64,000 nucleotides of DNA from assembly GCA_934215545.1 (NCBI GenBank), contig CAKQAD010000004.1:18401-82400 (forward strand), in the 5' to 3' direction. The first letter of the stretch is position 1. Every line of letters starts with the position of its first letter. The stretch is from an uncultured Prevotella sp. Its GTDB lineage: Bacteria; Bacteroidota; Bacteroidia; Bacteroidales; Bacteroidaceae. Below the pieces are notes generated by a model. That model saw nothing but the letters and a program-made list of their open reading frames with translations, was not told the DNA's origin and made no database searches. The position numbers and the translations under genes are program-made. Positions 27,720 to 38,100 of this stretch are shown piece after piece.

Positions 27720-28211
27720 TAAATGTTGTGTAATAACAGAGTTTATTATTGATTTTTTATAATTGTCTTTATGTAATAATTATAAAATGTTTATGGTGCA
27801 TTGGGGTGGGTGAGGGGTTGGAAAAGCACCACAATGTAAGGCAGTGAGGTTTGTAGGTGTTAAAATGCCATGCAGTGCTCATGTGTTGCAAATGTATTAA
27901 TAAAATGCAACACCTAACGATGTGTAATGTTAATATTAATTAATTAAAGGCATTTTTTTGATTTGTGCTATGGCTTAATTGTCGTGTAGGTTTCAAATAT
28001 TTGCAAAAACACCCATAAAACTAACTAAATGAAAAAATATTATTTAAAAAGTTGTCATTTTAAAACTATTATTTTTACCTTTGCTGCTGGTTATTGAGCA
28101 ACATTGGTCTGCTTTGTGCCATTTTGGCGAAGCTTGAGGCGAAATTTTGTAAAGTTTCAACCAAAATACGACATACATTATTAAAAGAATATTAATATAA
28201 AATTAAGTAAT
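27720..28211. promoter_or_regulatory. Divergent regulatory region between T9SS cargo operons
   Basis: This AT-rich gap separates the minus-strand PKD/M6 unit from the plus-strand adhesin-like genes. It carries a minus-strand -7 box (TACATTTG, complement of 27889-27896) and a plus-strand -7 box TACCTTTG (28076-28083) with a TTG at 28052-28054, 21 bp upstream. Leaders of roughly 160 and 120 nt are implied. No gene is visible. Confidence 0.5.
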
Positions 28212-29756
28212 ATGAACAAATTTTTACTTCCATCGCTTTTTTTAGCATTGTCGGGTGCCATTGCCACCGGCGACTACAGTGCGGCTGCTGCCGCAACACC
28301 CCTCTACAACACATATAATAATGCGAAAGCTTTTGCTCCCACCGCCACAATTTTCAGTGCTGATTTGAGCGAAGCCACAGCAATGGGTGAGTGGACAGCC
28401 CTCGACGCCAATGCCGATGCCAGCACCTTTGGCATTGTAGAAGGCGTGGCAGGCATCACCTACGATAGCGACAAAGCCACTGCCAACACCGACGACTGGC
28501 TCTTCAGTCCAGCTATAACCCTCACCGCTGGTCAAGACTACATTGTGAGCTACACCGTGCGCCGTCAGGGAGCCTTCGATCCCGACGACCTTGAGTTGTG
28601 GGCTGGCACTGCTGCCACCGCCGAAGGTATGACATTAAAGTTGGGCGCCTTGCAGGTGAGCGTCAATGCCGAGAGCGTTGAGGGCACCATACGTCTGCAC
28701 TGCACCGAGAGCGGCACTTGGCATGTAGGCTTCCACCTAAACACCCCAGGCACCGAAAACGGCCAATTCTCTATATTGTCGATGAAGCTCGACGCCACCG
28801 AAGCCTGCGTGCCATCAGCACCCACCAACTTCAAGGCACAGTCGTCGTTTGCCGACAAAACCCTCACCCTTACATGGCTTAACCCAACTACCGATGCCGA
28901 TGGCGTGGCGCTCAACACCAGTCTCAGCATAAAGCTCTACGAAGGCGCCACCCTGCTCACCACTCTCAACGATCAGCAGCCAGGCGAGGCAGGCAGCTAC
29001 ACCTACAGTCCGGCAGAGTTTTACGGCAAGCGCACCTACAGCGCAGTGGCAGAAATAGGCGGCATGGCATCGCCTACCGTTGTCTGCACCGCTGACCTTG
29101 GCGATGTGCAGGGAAAGCAAACCCTTGTAAAGGCATTTGAGGTGAACTCCAAAACTAAGGCCGACTGGGTGATTGAAGGCAGCGGCAAGGCATGGGCGCA
29201 CGACTATGCCAACGTGTTCATCTATAAGTTCCGTCAAGGCAATGGCGACAATTCTAACGAGTGGCTCATCTCGCCAGCCGTATCGCTCGATGCCGGCAAG
29301 CGCTATGTTATGACCTACGACCTGAAGACCAGCCGCGACTATGGCAACAACCTCAATGTGTGCATTGGCGAGCAGCAGACAGCCGATGGCATGAAGGTGG
29401 TGCAGGCCTACTACGGCCTCTGCCAGAACGGCTTCGAAACCTACACCACACCTCAGTTCTTTGTGGAGAATTCGGGCAATCACTATGTAGGCTTCCAGTG
29501 CACCAATGCCAATTACTTTGTGTCGATGCGCAACCTCTGTGTGTATTACGTAGAAGGTAGCGAGAATGCAATCACAATGCAGATGGTAGCCAGCGAGGTG
29601 GCACAGGTGGCTATCTACAGCACCGACGGCAAACTGCTAAGCACTACCGCCACATCTACAGTGGCAGGAGCCATGCGTGCCATGCCAAAGGGCACCTATG
29701 TGGTGCGCACCACCACTGCCAGCGGCGCCACACATACCATTAAAGTGATGAAGTAG
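28212..29756 (+). CDS. Secreted choice-of-anchor/fibronectin III protein with T9SS sorting tail
   Basis: A 514-residue protein with a signal peptide, two choice-of-anchor J-like jelly rolls (about 45-195, with DDWLFSPAITL; about 310-450, with NEWLISPAVSLDAG) separated by a fibronectin type III module (APTNFKAQSSFADKTLTLTW), and a C-terminal T9SS type A tail (VAIYSTDGKLLST...GTYVVRTTT). The paired DDWLxSP motif also occurs in the next two proteins, so all three share a module. No catalytic residues are apparent; a surface-binding role is inferred. It is followed by a truncated repeat and the next cargo gene 24 bp downstream. Confidence 0.82.
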   Translation: MNKFLLPSLFLALSGAIATGDYSAAAAATPLYNTYNNAKAFAPTATIFSADLSEATAMGEWTALDANADASTFGIVEGVAGITYDSDKATANTDDWLFSPAITLTAGQDYIVSYTVRRQGAFDPDDLELWAGTAATAEGMTLKLGALQVSVNAESVEGTIRLHCTESGTWHVGFHLNTPGTENGQFSILSMKLDATEACVPSAPTNFKAQSSFADKTLTLTWLNPTTDADGVALNTSLSIKLYEGATLLTTLNDQQPGEAGSYTYSPAEFYGKRTYSAVAEIGGMASPTVVCTADLGDVQGKQTLVKAFEVNSKTKADWVIEGSGKAWAHDYANVFIYKFRQGNGDNSNEWLISPAVSLDAGKRYVMTYDLKTSRDYGNNLNVCIGEQQTADGMKVVQAYYGLCQNGFETYTTPQFFVENSGNHYVGFQCTNANYFVSMRNLCVYYVEGSENAITMQMVASEVAQVAIYSTDGKLLSTTATSTVAGAMRAMPKGTYVVRTTTASGATHTIKVMK

Positions 29757-29760
29757 AATC

Positions 29761-29826
29761 CAGTTCAAAAAAATAATAGAATGAATAACTCACAATCGCA
29801 GGCGAAGCCGAGAACAATAAAAAACT
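29761..29826. repeat. Truncated modular repeat (R8) overlapping a start codon
   Basis: Positions 29782-29814 (33 bp) are identical to the complement of 7674-7706 in R1, covering ATAACTCACAATCGCAGGCG and the rest of the CGCAGGCGAAGCCGAG hairpin. The preceding CAGTTCAAAA resembles the core flank of R1 and R2, and AAAAACTCAC follows. Both outer arms are missing. The ATG at 29781 of the next gene lies inside it. Confidence 0.85.
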
Positions 29827-31991
29827 CACTACGCACCCTACTATTTGCAGTGCTTCTCATCGCATCACAGGCGGTGAGCGCTGCCGAAGCACTCTTTGAG
29901 CGCATCAGTATGGAAGGCGTGGAACTTGTAGGCGGTGTGACATGGGGCATGGTCGACAAGTTCACCAACATGCAGACCGGCTTCTACACCTTCAGCTACG
30001 ACAATCGCTTCGATCCCGACCGCACACATCCCATTATAGCCAATAAGGCACTTGGAGGCTGTTGCTATTACGATGGCAAGATATATTCCAATGAGTTCAA
30101 CATGCACCAGCAAGACCTCAAGCCCATGTGGCGCATCTACGATGCCAGCACTTTTGCCCTCTTGTCGGAGCACGAACTGCCCAGTAACTGTCAGAGCACC
30201 ACTACCGCCATATCCTACGACCGCACCACAGGTTTTATCTATGGATTGAACAAAACCTACACCGAGTCGTATCTAGTGAAAGTCAATCCCGCAACGGGCG
30301 AGATGACACGCATAGGCACATACCTCGACCGCGGCAACACCTATTTAGGCATGGCAGTGAGCCCAAAAGGCGAGATATTCTGCACCTACCTCGACCGCAC
30401 CACAGATGCTATATACCTTGGCAAGATACGCAAAACCGATGGCAGGCTGGCAAAGATAGGCACCGTGATAGCCAAGAACCTGCTCGATGGCGACAACTTC
30501 GTCAACTCATCATTCGACCAGGCCATGTTCTACAACTACGCCACGGGCCGTCTCTACTGGATGTTTCAATGCCCCAGCAACGCCCTCGACCGTAGTATCA
30601 CCGCCATATACGAGCTCAACACTTCCACTCGCGAAGCCACGCTCAAGGCATGGATGCCATACGGGCTCGATGCTCCCGGCGCCTTCTTTGTAGAGCCCCA
30701 CGAGGAAGCACCAGCCATAATCGAGAATTTTGAGTGGACGCCCGATGCCGAAGGCAGCCAGTCGGGAACCATATCACTCACCATGCCAGCCACCACCTAT
30801 GCTGGAGCCCCACTCACAGGAACACTGCGCCTATTGGTTAAGGAAGGCACCACCACCATCGTCGACACGCAGGTGGCAGTAGGCACACGTTTCGAAGAGC
30901 ACCTTGCCAACCTAACAAATGAGTGGCACGAGCTGCACATCACCGTAGCAGGTAGCCACGGTGATGGTCCCACCGTAGAGCGCCGCTTCTTTGCCGGCTA
31001 TGACACCCCTACAGTCCCCACCAACATCCGTCTCACTGCCGATGGGTTGCGCACCACACTCACATGGCAGGCACCAACCACGGGCGTTGGCGGCAACCCC
31101 ATTAATAGTAGCGACCTTACCTACCGCATTACACGCTATCCTGGCGAGATAACCGTGGCAGAAGCATGTCGTGACCTGGAGTTTCAGGAAGACCATCCCG
31201 CCGACATGACACGCTATGTATACACTGTGGCGGCAATCGCTGGCGGCCACGAGGGGCGTGGAGCATTCTCTAATAACCTCATTGTAGGCACACCACTCAA
31301 CGTGCCCTATGGAGGCTCTTTCGACACAGCCTACGACTTCTACAACTACTACACCATTATTGATGCCAACGCCGACAACAGCACCTGGGCCTACGACCAA
31401 GGTTCCTGCAAGGGCCTCTACGAATTTAATGTCAATAATGCCGCCGACGACTGGCTCATATCGCCACCAATCAACTACCAGGCAGGCAAAACCTATCAGC
31501 TGCGCTTCTCTGCCTACTCGTCGATGCCCGATTATAAGGAAGATATGGATGTGACGCTGGGCGATGCCCGCACCCCAGAGGCGCAACAGCACACATTGCT
31601 GCAGCTACGCTCCATGCCTACTGAGAACGAGAGCGATGCCCCCGACTTCTACTATGCCGACTTTAGCGTGCCAACCGACGGTGTCTACTACTACGGCTTC
31701 CATGCAGTGTCGCCTAAGTTCCACTATCGGCTGTGGCTCAGCGACATCAGTGTATATGAGAAATCGCCCGACGCCATACACTCCATTGGCAGCAACAACG
31801 TGCAGCCCACAATAACCACCCAACACCGCCTGCTGCAAGTGGCATGCACTGAAGCCTGCCACATTGTTGTGACCGACACCCTCGGCAACGTGGTGGCACA
31901 CACCTATGGCAACACACTACACACACATCTGACGCCAGGAATATATGTGGTGAAAGCAGGAACGCACACGAAAAAAGTTGCGGTGGAGTGA
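29781..31991 (+). CDS. Secreted propeller-like/Fn3/choice-of-anchor protein with T9SS tail, paralogue 1
   Basis: A 736-residue protein. After the signal region comes a beta-propeller-like domain (about 40-290, with repeated strands such as YYDGKIYSNEF, FIYGLNKTY, GEIFCTYLDRTTD), a linker, a fibronectin III module (about 410-500), a choice-of-anchor jelly roll (about 510-660; DDWLISPPINYQAGKTYQLRF) and a T9SS-type end (TPGIYVVKAGTHTKKVAVE). It is similar along its whole length to the protein at 32728. Its first 15 residues (NNSQSQAKPRTIKNS after Met) are encoded by repeat fragment R8 and are absent from the paralogue; no other Met precedes the hydrophobic signal core, so the repeat appears to supply the start. 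Function unknown, probably surface binding. Confidence 0.8.
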   Translation: MNNSQSQAKPRTIKNSLRTLLFAVLLIASQAVSAAEALFERISMEGVELVGGVTWGMVDKFTNMQTGFYTFSYDNRFDPDRTHPIIANKALGGCCYYDGKIYSNEFNMHQQDLKPMWRIYDASTFALLSEHELPSNCQSTTTAISYDRTTGFIYGLNKTYTESYLVKVNPATGEMTRIGTYLDRGNTYLGMAVSPKGEIFCTYLDRTTDAIYLGKIRKTDGRLAKIGTVIAKNLLDGDNFVNSSFDQAMFYNYATGRLYWMFQCPSNALDRSITAIYELNTSTREATLKAWMPYGLDAPGAFFVEPHEEAPAIIENFEWTPDAEGSQSGTISLTMPATTYAGAPLTGTLRLLVKEGTTTIVDTQVAVGTRFEEHLANLTNEWHELHITVAGSHGDGPTVERRFFAGYDTPTVPTNIRLTADGLRTTLTWQAPTTGVGGNPINSSDLTYRITRYPGEITVAEACRDLEFQEDHPADMTRYVYTVAAIAGGHEGRGAFSNNLIVGTPLNVPYGGSFDTAYDFYNYYTIIDANADNSTWAYDQGSCKGLYEFNVNNAADDWLISPPINYQAGKTYQLRFSAYSSMPDYKEDMDVTLGDARTPEAQQHTLLQLRSMPTENESDAPDFYYADFSVPTDGVYYYGFHAVSPKFHYRLWLSDISVYEKSPDAIHSIGSNNVQPTITTQHRLLQVACTEACHIVVTDTLGNVVAHTYGNTLHTHLTPGIYVVKAGTHTKKVAVE

Positions 31992-32317
31992 GGTTAAAAA
32001 AATCCGCAAAGATACAATTATGCGCAAGTAGTGTCAAGAGTTTCGGGTAGAAATGACTGTCGCATATAGCCAGAAATCACCATTTTTGCATAGTGGCGGG
32101 TGGTGGCTGACACTTGCTGACACTTGCTTGTAGCATTGTTCGGGCCATGTGTAAGCCATTACTTGCTGGCAATCAATGCATAAGGTCATGGCTGACACTT
32201 TTGGTATTTTTGTTAATCAAACACTCTATATAGAACAAGAAAAATATCAATGCCAGAAATGCTTGCCAGCGAGCAATAAGACAGAACTTTAAAAAGAAAA
32301 AATAACGATTATGCAGT

Positions 32318-32350
32318 TAATGTCTCGGGGAAATCCCCGAGACATTTTTG
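32318..32350 (+). terminator. Rho-independent terminator
   Basis: ATGTCTCGGGG and CCCCGAGACAT form a perfect 11-bp stem around AAAT, followed by TTTTTG. It lies 330 bp beyond the stop of paralogue 1, so that gene has a long 3' region or another short transcript ends here. Confidence 0.88.
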
Positions 32351-32711
32351 TTATTGAGATATGTATTTTCTTACCACAAGACACATGCATTTACATAAAC
32401 ACCTTCTCTTTTTAATAAAAAGTAAGTAAGAAGCTCTTATTTGCATTCATTGTGTTGTGTATTTACATTAAAACGTAGCATAAAGATAAAAATATCTGTA
32501 TTTCTTTCTTGTTTTTGTTGTTTTTTTGTAATTTTGGAAGTGTAAAACCCTGGCAGGGTATGCCGCCGTAGGCAAGAGCCACTATCGAAGAGGGTTGTAA
32601 AAGCAGCCAATGCATTATGAGAAGTGTCCACCGCCAGGCATCTGTCGTCTGCGAAGTGCAGGCAGCGCCAGCAAATGGCGTGGCAGTTTTTGGGAAACTA
32701 ACAAAACACAT

Positions 32712-32720
32712 AAAGGAGGA
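32712..32720 (+). promoter_or_regulatory. Strong Shine-Dalgarno sequence, unusual for this genome
   Basis: AAAGGAGGA ends 7 bp before the ATG at 32728. It decides the start against the frame open from 32617. Nearly all other genes here have A-rich leaders without such a site, as is usual in Bacteroidetes. Confidence 0.75.
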
Positions 32721-32727
32721 AATTGTA

Positions 32728-34914
32728 ATGAACAGATTCTACATTCTAAGGCGGCAGCTCGCCATCGTCATCATGCTGATAGCGGCCCAGTGGGCAAATG
32801 CATCCGCCAACTTGTTCAGGCGAATAAGCATGGAGGGAGTGGAACTGGTGAGCGGCATCAGTTGGGGGCAGATAGACTCTTACACCGAAATGGACAAAGG
32901 TTTCTATCTGTTGAGCTACGACAATAAATACCAGCCCGACACCAGCAACCCCCTATTTACTGCCAATCCATTGGGAGGGTGCGCCTATCACGATGGAAAA
33001 ATATATAGCAACGAGTTCGAAACCCGCAACAGCAATGAACATCCTATGTGGCGCATCTATGATGCCACTACACACAAGCTGCTGTCAGAACACAAGCTTA
33101 GCGACAACTGCAGCAGTACCACATCGGGCATCACCTACGATGCCACCACCAACGTGTTGTGGGGATTTAACGAGACGTATATGGAGTATTATCTGGTGAA
33201 GATTGATCCCAACACCGGAGAGATGACACGCATCGGCATGCCACACGACCGAACATACAAATATCTTGGTATAGCATGCAGCCCCACAGGCATGCTCTAT
33301 TGCACATATCTCGACAAGGAGACGGAGACGCTCTATCTGGGAAAGGTGCGTAAAACCGATGGACGCATAACGCCCGTCGGAACGGTGACGGCTACAAACA
33401 TGCTCGATGGCGACACATTCATAAACTATGGCTACGACCAATCGATTTTCTTCAACTACGGCACCGGAAAGCTGTATTGGCTCACACGAACATCGAGCAG
33501 TAACCTTGGAAAGGAGATTACGGCTCTGTTTCAGCTCAACACAGCAACATGCCAGGCGGAGTTCGTGGCTTACATACCGAAACTTATACATGCTCCTGGG
33601 TGCTTCTTTATGGAGCCAGATGGCAAGGTGCCTGCCATAATTGAGACTTTCGGATGGAAACCCGATGCCGAGGGAGCAGTGGGAGGAACCATGATGATGG
33701 ACATTCCAGCAAAGACATACGACGGACAACAACTCTCCACGCCACTGACATTGCATGTGGTGAACGACGATGGTACTGAGTTGCTGAGCGAGCAGGTGCA
33801 GCCAAGTAGTAGTTTTGTGCGACATTTCGACGCTCTTGCAGCGGGCATGCACAGCGTGAGCATATACGTGAGCAATGCCACGGGAAGCAGTCCGAAGGTG
33901 AACAGAACCTTCCTTGTAGGCTACGACAAGCCTGCTGCGCCAACCAATATAAGGCTCGTGGCTGATGGGCTGCACACAAAGCTGACATGGGAGCCGCCAA
34001 CAACGGGAGCGCACGGACAGCCCATCGATGCCAAAAATTTGAAATATAAAGTGGTGCGTTATCCCTACGAGGTGGTGGTGGCAGAGGCACAGACAGAGCT
34101 TAGCTTCGAAGAAGATCATCCTGCCGACATGACAAGATATGTGTATGCAGTGTGTGCCATTGATGGCACACAGCAGGGCGAGAGCGCATTCTCCAACAAC
34201 CTAATTGTGGGCACGCCACTTGATGTGCCATACGATGGCGGTGGATTTGCCACGCCATTCGACGTGTTCAACTATTACACTGTGCTCGATGCCAATGCCG
34301 ACAAACGCACATGGAGCTATGACAAAGGCTCGTGCCGCGCATATTATATGTTCAACCCGCTTCAGCCTGCCGACGACTGGTTCATCTCGCCGCCTATCAA
34401 CTATAAAAAGGGCAAAACATATAGGCTTACGTTCTCTGCCTATTCGTCGAAAGACGACTATAGGGAGGATATGGATGTGACCTTCGGCGATGGCCGCACT
34501 CCAGAACTGCAGTCGCAGATGCTGATGCAGCTCAGAGATATTCCAACAGAGACAAGCGACGATGCACAAGACTACTATCATGTCGACTTCACCGTGCCAG
34601 AAGATGGTGTCTACTATTATGGCTTCCACGCCGTATCGCCCGCCTATCATGAGATATTATGGCTGGGCGAGGTGCAGGTGGCAGAGGCGCAAGAAACAGC
34701 AATTAGCACCATGCAGACTGCCGCACAGGCAGAGGTAAACGTAGACAGAGGAGTGCTCGAAGTGAAGTGCCACAAGCCATGCCACATAGACATCTACAAT
34801 GCCGAAGGCGTGGTGGTGGCAAAAACCACAGCCGCCAATCTTCGACTGACGCTGAAAAGCGGACTGTATGTAGTGCGGGTGGCTGGTAAAACATTCAAGG
34901 CTATAGTAAAATAA
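32728..34914 (+). CDS. Secreted propeller-like/Fn3/choice-of-anchor protein with T9SS tail, paralogue 2
   Basis: A 728-residue protein with signal peptide MNRFYILRRQLAIVIMLIAA followed by QWANA, a propeller-like domain (about 30-285), a fibronectin III module (about 400-495), a choice-of-anchor jelly roll (DDWFISPPINYKKGKTYRLTF) and a T9SS-like end (LKSGLYVVRVAGKTFKAIVK). It aligns throughout with the 29781 product, for example SMEGVELV, GKIYSNEF and EDHPADMTRYVY are shared, so the two arose by tandem duplication. Divergence between them is considerable. The start is set by the Shine-Dalgarno site at 32712; the frame continues upstream to 32617 without signal-like sequence. Probably a surface adhesin; no enzyme motif seen. 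Confidence 0.82.
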   Translation: MNRFYILRRQLAIVIMLIAAQWANASANLFRRISMEGVELVSGISWGQIDSYTEMDKGFYLLSYDNKYQPDTSNPLFTANPLGGCAYHDGKIYSNEFETRNSNEHPMWRIYDATTHKLLSEHKLSDNCSSTTSGITYDATTNVLWGFNETYMEYYLVKIDPNTGEMTRIGMPHDRTYKYLGIACSPTGMLYCTYLDKETETLYLGKVRKTDGRITPVGTVTATNMLDGDTFINYGYDQSIFFNYGTGKLYWLTRTSSSNLGKEITALFQLNTATCQAEFVAYIPKLIHAPGCFFMEPDGKVPAIIETFGWKPDAEGAVGGTMMMDIPAKTYDGQQLSTPLTLHVVNDDGTELLSEQVQPSSSFVRHFDALAAGMHSVSIYVSNATGSSPKVNRTFLVGYDKPAAPTNIRLVADGLHTKLTWEPPTTGAHGQPIDAKNLKYKVVRYPYEVVVAEAQTELSFEEDHPADMTRYVYAVCAIDGTQQGESAFSNNLIVGTPLDVPYDGGGFATPFDVFNYYTVLDANADKRTWSYDKGSCRAYYMFNPLQPADDWFISPPINYKKGKTYRLTFSAYSSKDDYREDMDVTFGDGRTPELQSQMLMQLRDIPTETSDDAQDYYHVDFTVPEDGVYYYGFHAVSPAYHEILWLGEVQVAEAQETAISTMQTAAQAEVNVDRGVLEVKCHKPCHIDIYNAEGVVVAKTTAANLRLTLKSGLYVVRVAGKTFKAIVK

Positions 34915-34967
34915 TTTCTACATAAATTCAACCAAACGGCATGGTGATGCCGCATAAAGAATAGCAG

Positions 34968-35000
34968 TGGCGTGGCTCCGTGATGGAGCCACGCCATTTT
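34968..35000 (+). terminator. Rho-independent terminator after paralogue 2
   Basis: TGGCGTGGCTCC (34968-34979) pairs perfectly with GGAGCCACGCCA (34985-34996) around GTGAT, followed by TTTT. It closes the T9SS cargo unit. Confidence 0.88.
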
Positions 35001-35048
35001 GCGCTTAAATAATCATACAATAATCGAAGATGATTGCCTTTTTTTTCT

Positions 35049-35056
35049 TATTTTTG
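35049..35056 (+). promoter_or_regulatory. Putative -7 box for the macroglobulin-ispH operon
   Basis: TATTTTTG matches TAnnTTTG, 60 bp before the ATG at 35117 and just after the preceding terminator. Confidence 0.45.
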
Positions 35057-35116
35057 TAGTCTAAAAACCATATTCGCCACATTATTAGTAAAAACTATAA
35101 AAAAAAGACACTGGAT

Positions 35117-38100
35117 ATGAAAAAGCTATTCGCCATATTGCTGCTCTCACTAATGCTCATGCCATTAGGGGCAGCCGCCGACTCATATACATCGTTGTGG
35201 AAACAATTTGCCGCTGCGCAGAAGAAAGACCATCCGCTTTCGCAGCTTAAGGTGCTCGGCAAGATAGCTGGCAAAGCACAAAAGGAAAAAGCCTACGGAC
35301 ATTTGATAAAAGCACAGATGTGCAGACTCACCACAATTGCAACCCTATCGCCCGACTCGCTAAACTCGGAAGTGGCAGAGTTGCAGCACTTTGAACAGTG
35401 TGCAGTGGCTGTTGGCGACAATGTGCTCGCAGCCATATATCAGACGGCATTGGGGCAGATATATGCCCATAATCCGGCTCGATTTGATGGAGCCAAGGCA
35501 TTAGCAAAGAGCTATTTTGCCAAGGCAATGAGCCATCCGCACGACTTGGCACAGGCTTTTGCTACTGGCTATAAGCCATATGTGGAGGGCGGAATCGACT
35601 CCAAATGCTTCTACGACGACATGCTGCACATCGTTGGTATGGCAGCAGACGACTATGAGGGCATGCATGCCTACTACGATGCCCATGGCAAGCGCGAGGC
35701 GGCATGCCTCACTGCGCTACATATTGTAAAGGCGAAGCGCCGTGCCAACGATGCCGGAAGGGTGAAGAAATCGAAATATGTGCAGCAACTCGACTCGCTG
35801 ACACAACATTATGCCGACCTCGATGTGGCAGGCGAGATAGCAATAGAACGCTATGCCTACATGGAGGGTGCCGACGATGTTACTGCCGATGACAAGATGA
35901 ACTTCATAAACTATGCTCTTGTGAAGTGGGGCGCATGGCAACGCATGAATATTCTGCGCAACGCACAGCGAAAGCTCACACTGCCATCGCTCCATGCCTC
36001 GTTGGGATCGCAGATAGTTGTGGCTGGAGAACCACGGCAGGTGGTGCTGATGGCTGTCAACAACATTGGTGAGGTGCGACTTAGTGTGAGGCGTCTGAAC
36101 ATCGATGCCACGTCGCCATTAGTGGCGACGGACAATATCGACTACGACCGACTGAGCAAGATGGTTGCTGGCTCGGCGCCTGACGCCACCGACATACGCC
36201 GATATGTGGGAGTGCCTGCCTATCGCACCTTGCGCGACACCATGCAGATAGCTGCTTTGCCAGCGGGAATGTATCTGGTGGAGGTGGCTGCCGATAATGC
36301 CACTGTGCCAGTGGAGCGCTCACTGCTTAGAGTGAGCAATCTATATCCCGTACAAGAGGCGCTGCCTGGAGGGCGCATCAGAATGGCAGTGCTCACAGCA
36401 AGCGACGGACTGCCCGTGCCGGGCGCAAAAGTAGACATCGTAACTTATGGCAAGGACTCCGAAAAGCCTGCTATAACCACATATACATGCGACGAAAATG
36501 GAGAGTGTTATATAAGCAGAACCCAGGGTAAAGACCCCGATGCATATAGGGTGCATACTGCCACCGATAATGCTCTGCCAACAATGAGGCTGGGCTCACG
36601 CTTCTACTACTACGCAACCAAAGCCACAATAAAGCAGGCACGCATTTATACCGACCGAAGCATTTATCGCCCAGGGCAAACGGTGCATGTGGCGCTGGTG
36701 GCATATAGCTACGACAACACACTCTTTAAGGGCGCTGCAGTGGCGGGTCAGAACATAACGCTCACCATGCGCGATGCCAACCGCAAGGAAGTGGCGTCGA
36801 AGACAGTCGTAAGCGACGACTATGGCATGGCTACAGCCGACTTCGTTTTGCCGCAGGGTGCCCTTAATGGCATATACACTGTGCGTAGCGACTATGGACA
36901 GACGGCGTATGCCAACTTCTCGGTAGAGGAATATAAACGCCCAACATTCAGAGTGGAGATGGGCAAACCCGAAGGCAAATATGCTGCTGGCGACAAGGCT
37001 ACTGTAAGGGGCAAGGCTGTGAGCTTTGCCGGTGTGCCAGTGCAGGGCGCCAGCGTGGCAGTGAGTGCAGTGCGTCGTCCGGCATTCTTCTGGCGCGGAT
37101 ATGCTGCTGGCGATGAGCCAGTGGAGCAGGTGCTGACAGATACAGTGCGCACCGATGCTGAGGGATGCTTCAGCATAAAAGTGCCCATAAAAGTGCCCGA
37201 CAGCTACGAAGACCATCCACACCGCTACTACGATTTCGTGGTACAGGCGCTTGCCACCGATATTGCTGGCGAAACACAGATGGGCGAGATAAACTTGCCA
37301 TGGAGCGACCATCCCACAATGCTTACATGCGATGTGCCTGGAAGAGTGCTTCGCGACAGCCTGCACACCATCAGTTTTGCCTATATAAACAATGCCGGAC
37401 AACCGATAGATGCCGACATTACATTCTATATCGATGGTACCAAGCACACGTGCAAGGCAAACCATCCTGCTCGTATAGATGCCTCTAAGTGGACATCGGC
37501 AAAGCATCATCTGGTGGCTTATTGCCAAGGCGACACGCTAACTACATCGTTCATCACCTTCTGCTACGACGACCGCAAGGTAGCAGTGCCCACACACGAC
37601 TGGTTCTATCAGTCGGCAGAGCGTTTCCCTGTAGATGGCAGCCCGGTGTACATACAGATAGGATCAAGCGACTCCATACAGCATGTGGTATATACCATGG
37701 TGGCTGGAGCTACAATAATCGAGGATGGTAGAGCGCAACTCTATAGGGAGGTGCGCACACGAGCCATTAGCTACAAGCCAGAGTGGGGCGACGGCATAAC
37801 GCTGTCGATGTGCTGGGTGAAGGATGGCAAGGCTTATCAGCACACGGCACGAATAGAACGGCCACTGCCCGATGCACGACTCAACATCAAGTGGACTACC
37901 TTCCGCGACCATCTCACACCAGGACATAAGCAAACGTGGACATTGAACATAACACACCCCGATGGAACACCGGCAAAGGCACAGCTGCTTGCTACACTCT
38001 ACGACAAAGCACTCGACCAGCTTCGACCACACTCCACCAGCTTTGAACTGCCCGTATATACAAATGTGCCGTGGATGGGATGGAATGGATGTACCGACAA

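Larger units (their letters stand above)
31992..32727. promoter_or_regulatory. Long intergenic region and structured leader before the second paralogue
   Basis: The first part holds copies of CTGACACTT (32107-32115, 32117-32125, 32192-32200). A terminator lies at 32318-32350. A -7 box TAATTTTG (32529-32536) precedes a leader of about 185 nt that is GC-richer than its surroundings and contains small hairpins such as CTGC-GAAGT-GCAG and GCGCCA-GCAAA-TGGCG. I could not match it to a known riboswitch. No gene is visible. Confidence 0.5.

Noticed and set aside
32617-32727. Upstream ATG for the second paralogue
   Set aside because: The stretch lacks signal-peptide character and the Shine-Dalgarno site plus signal peptide place the start at 32728.
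28212-34914. Polysaccharide utilisation locus
   Set aside because: These genes encode secreted modular proteins with T9SS tails and no SusC/SusD, glycoside hydrolase or sulfatase.
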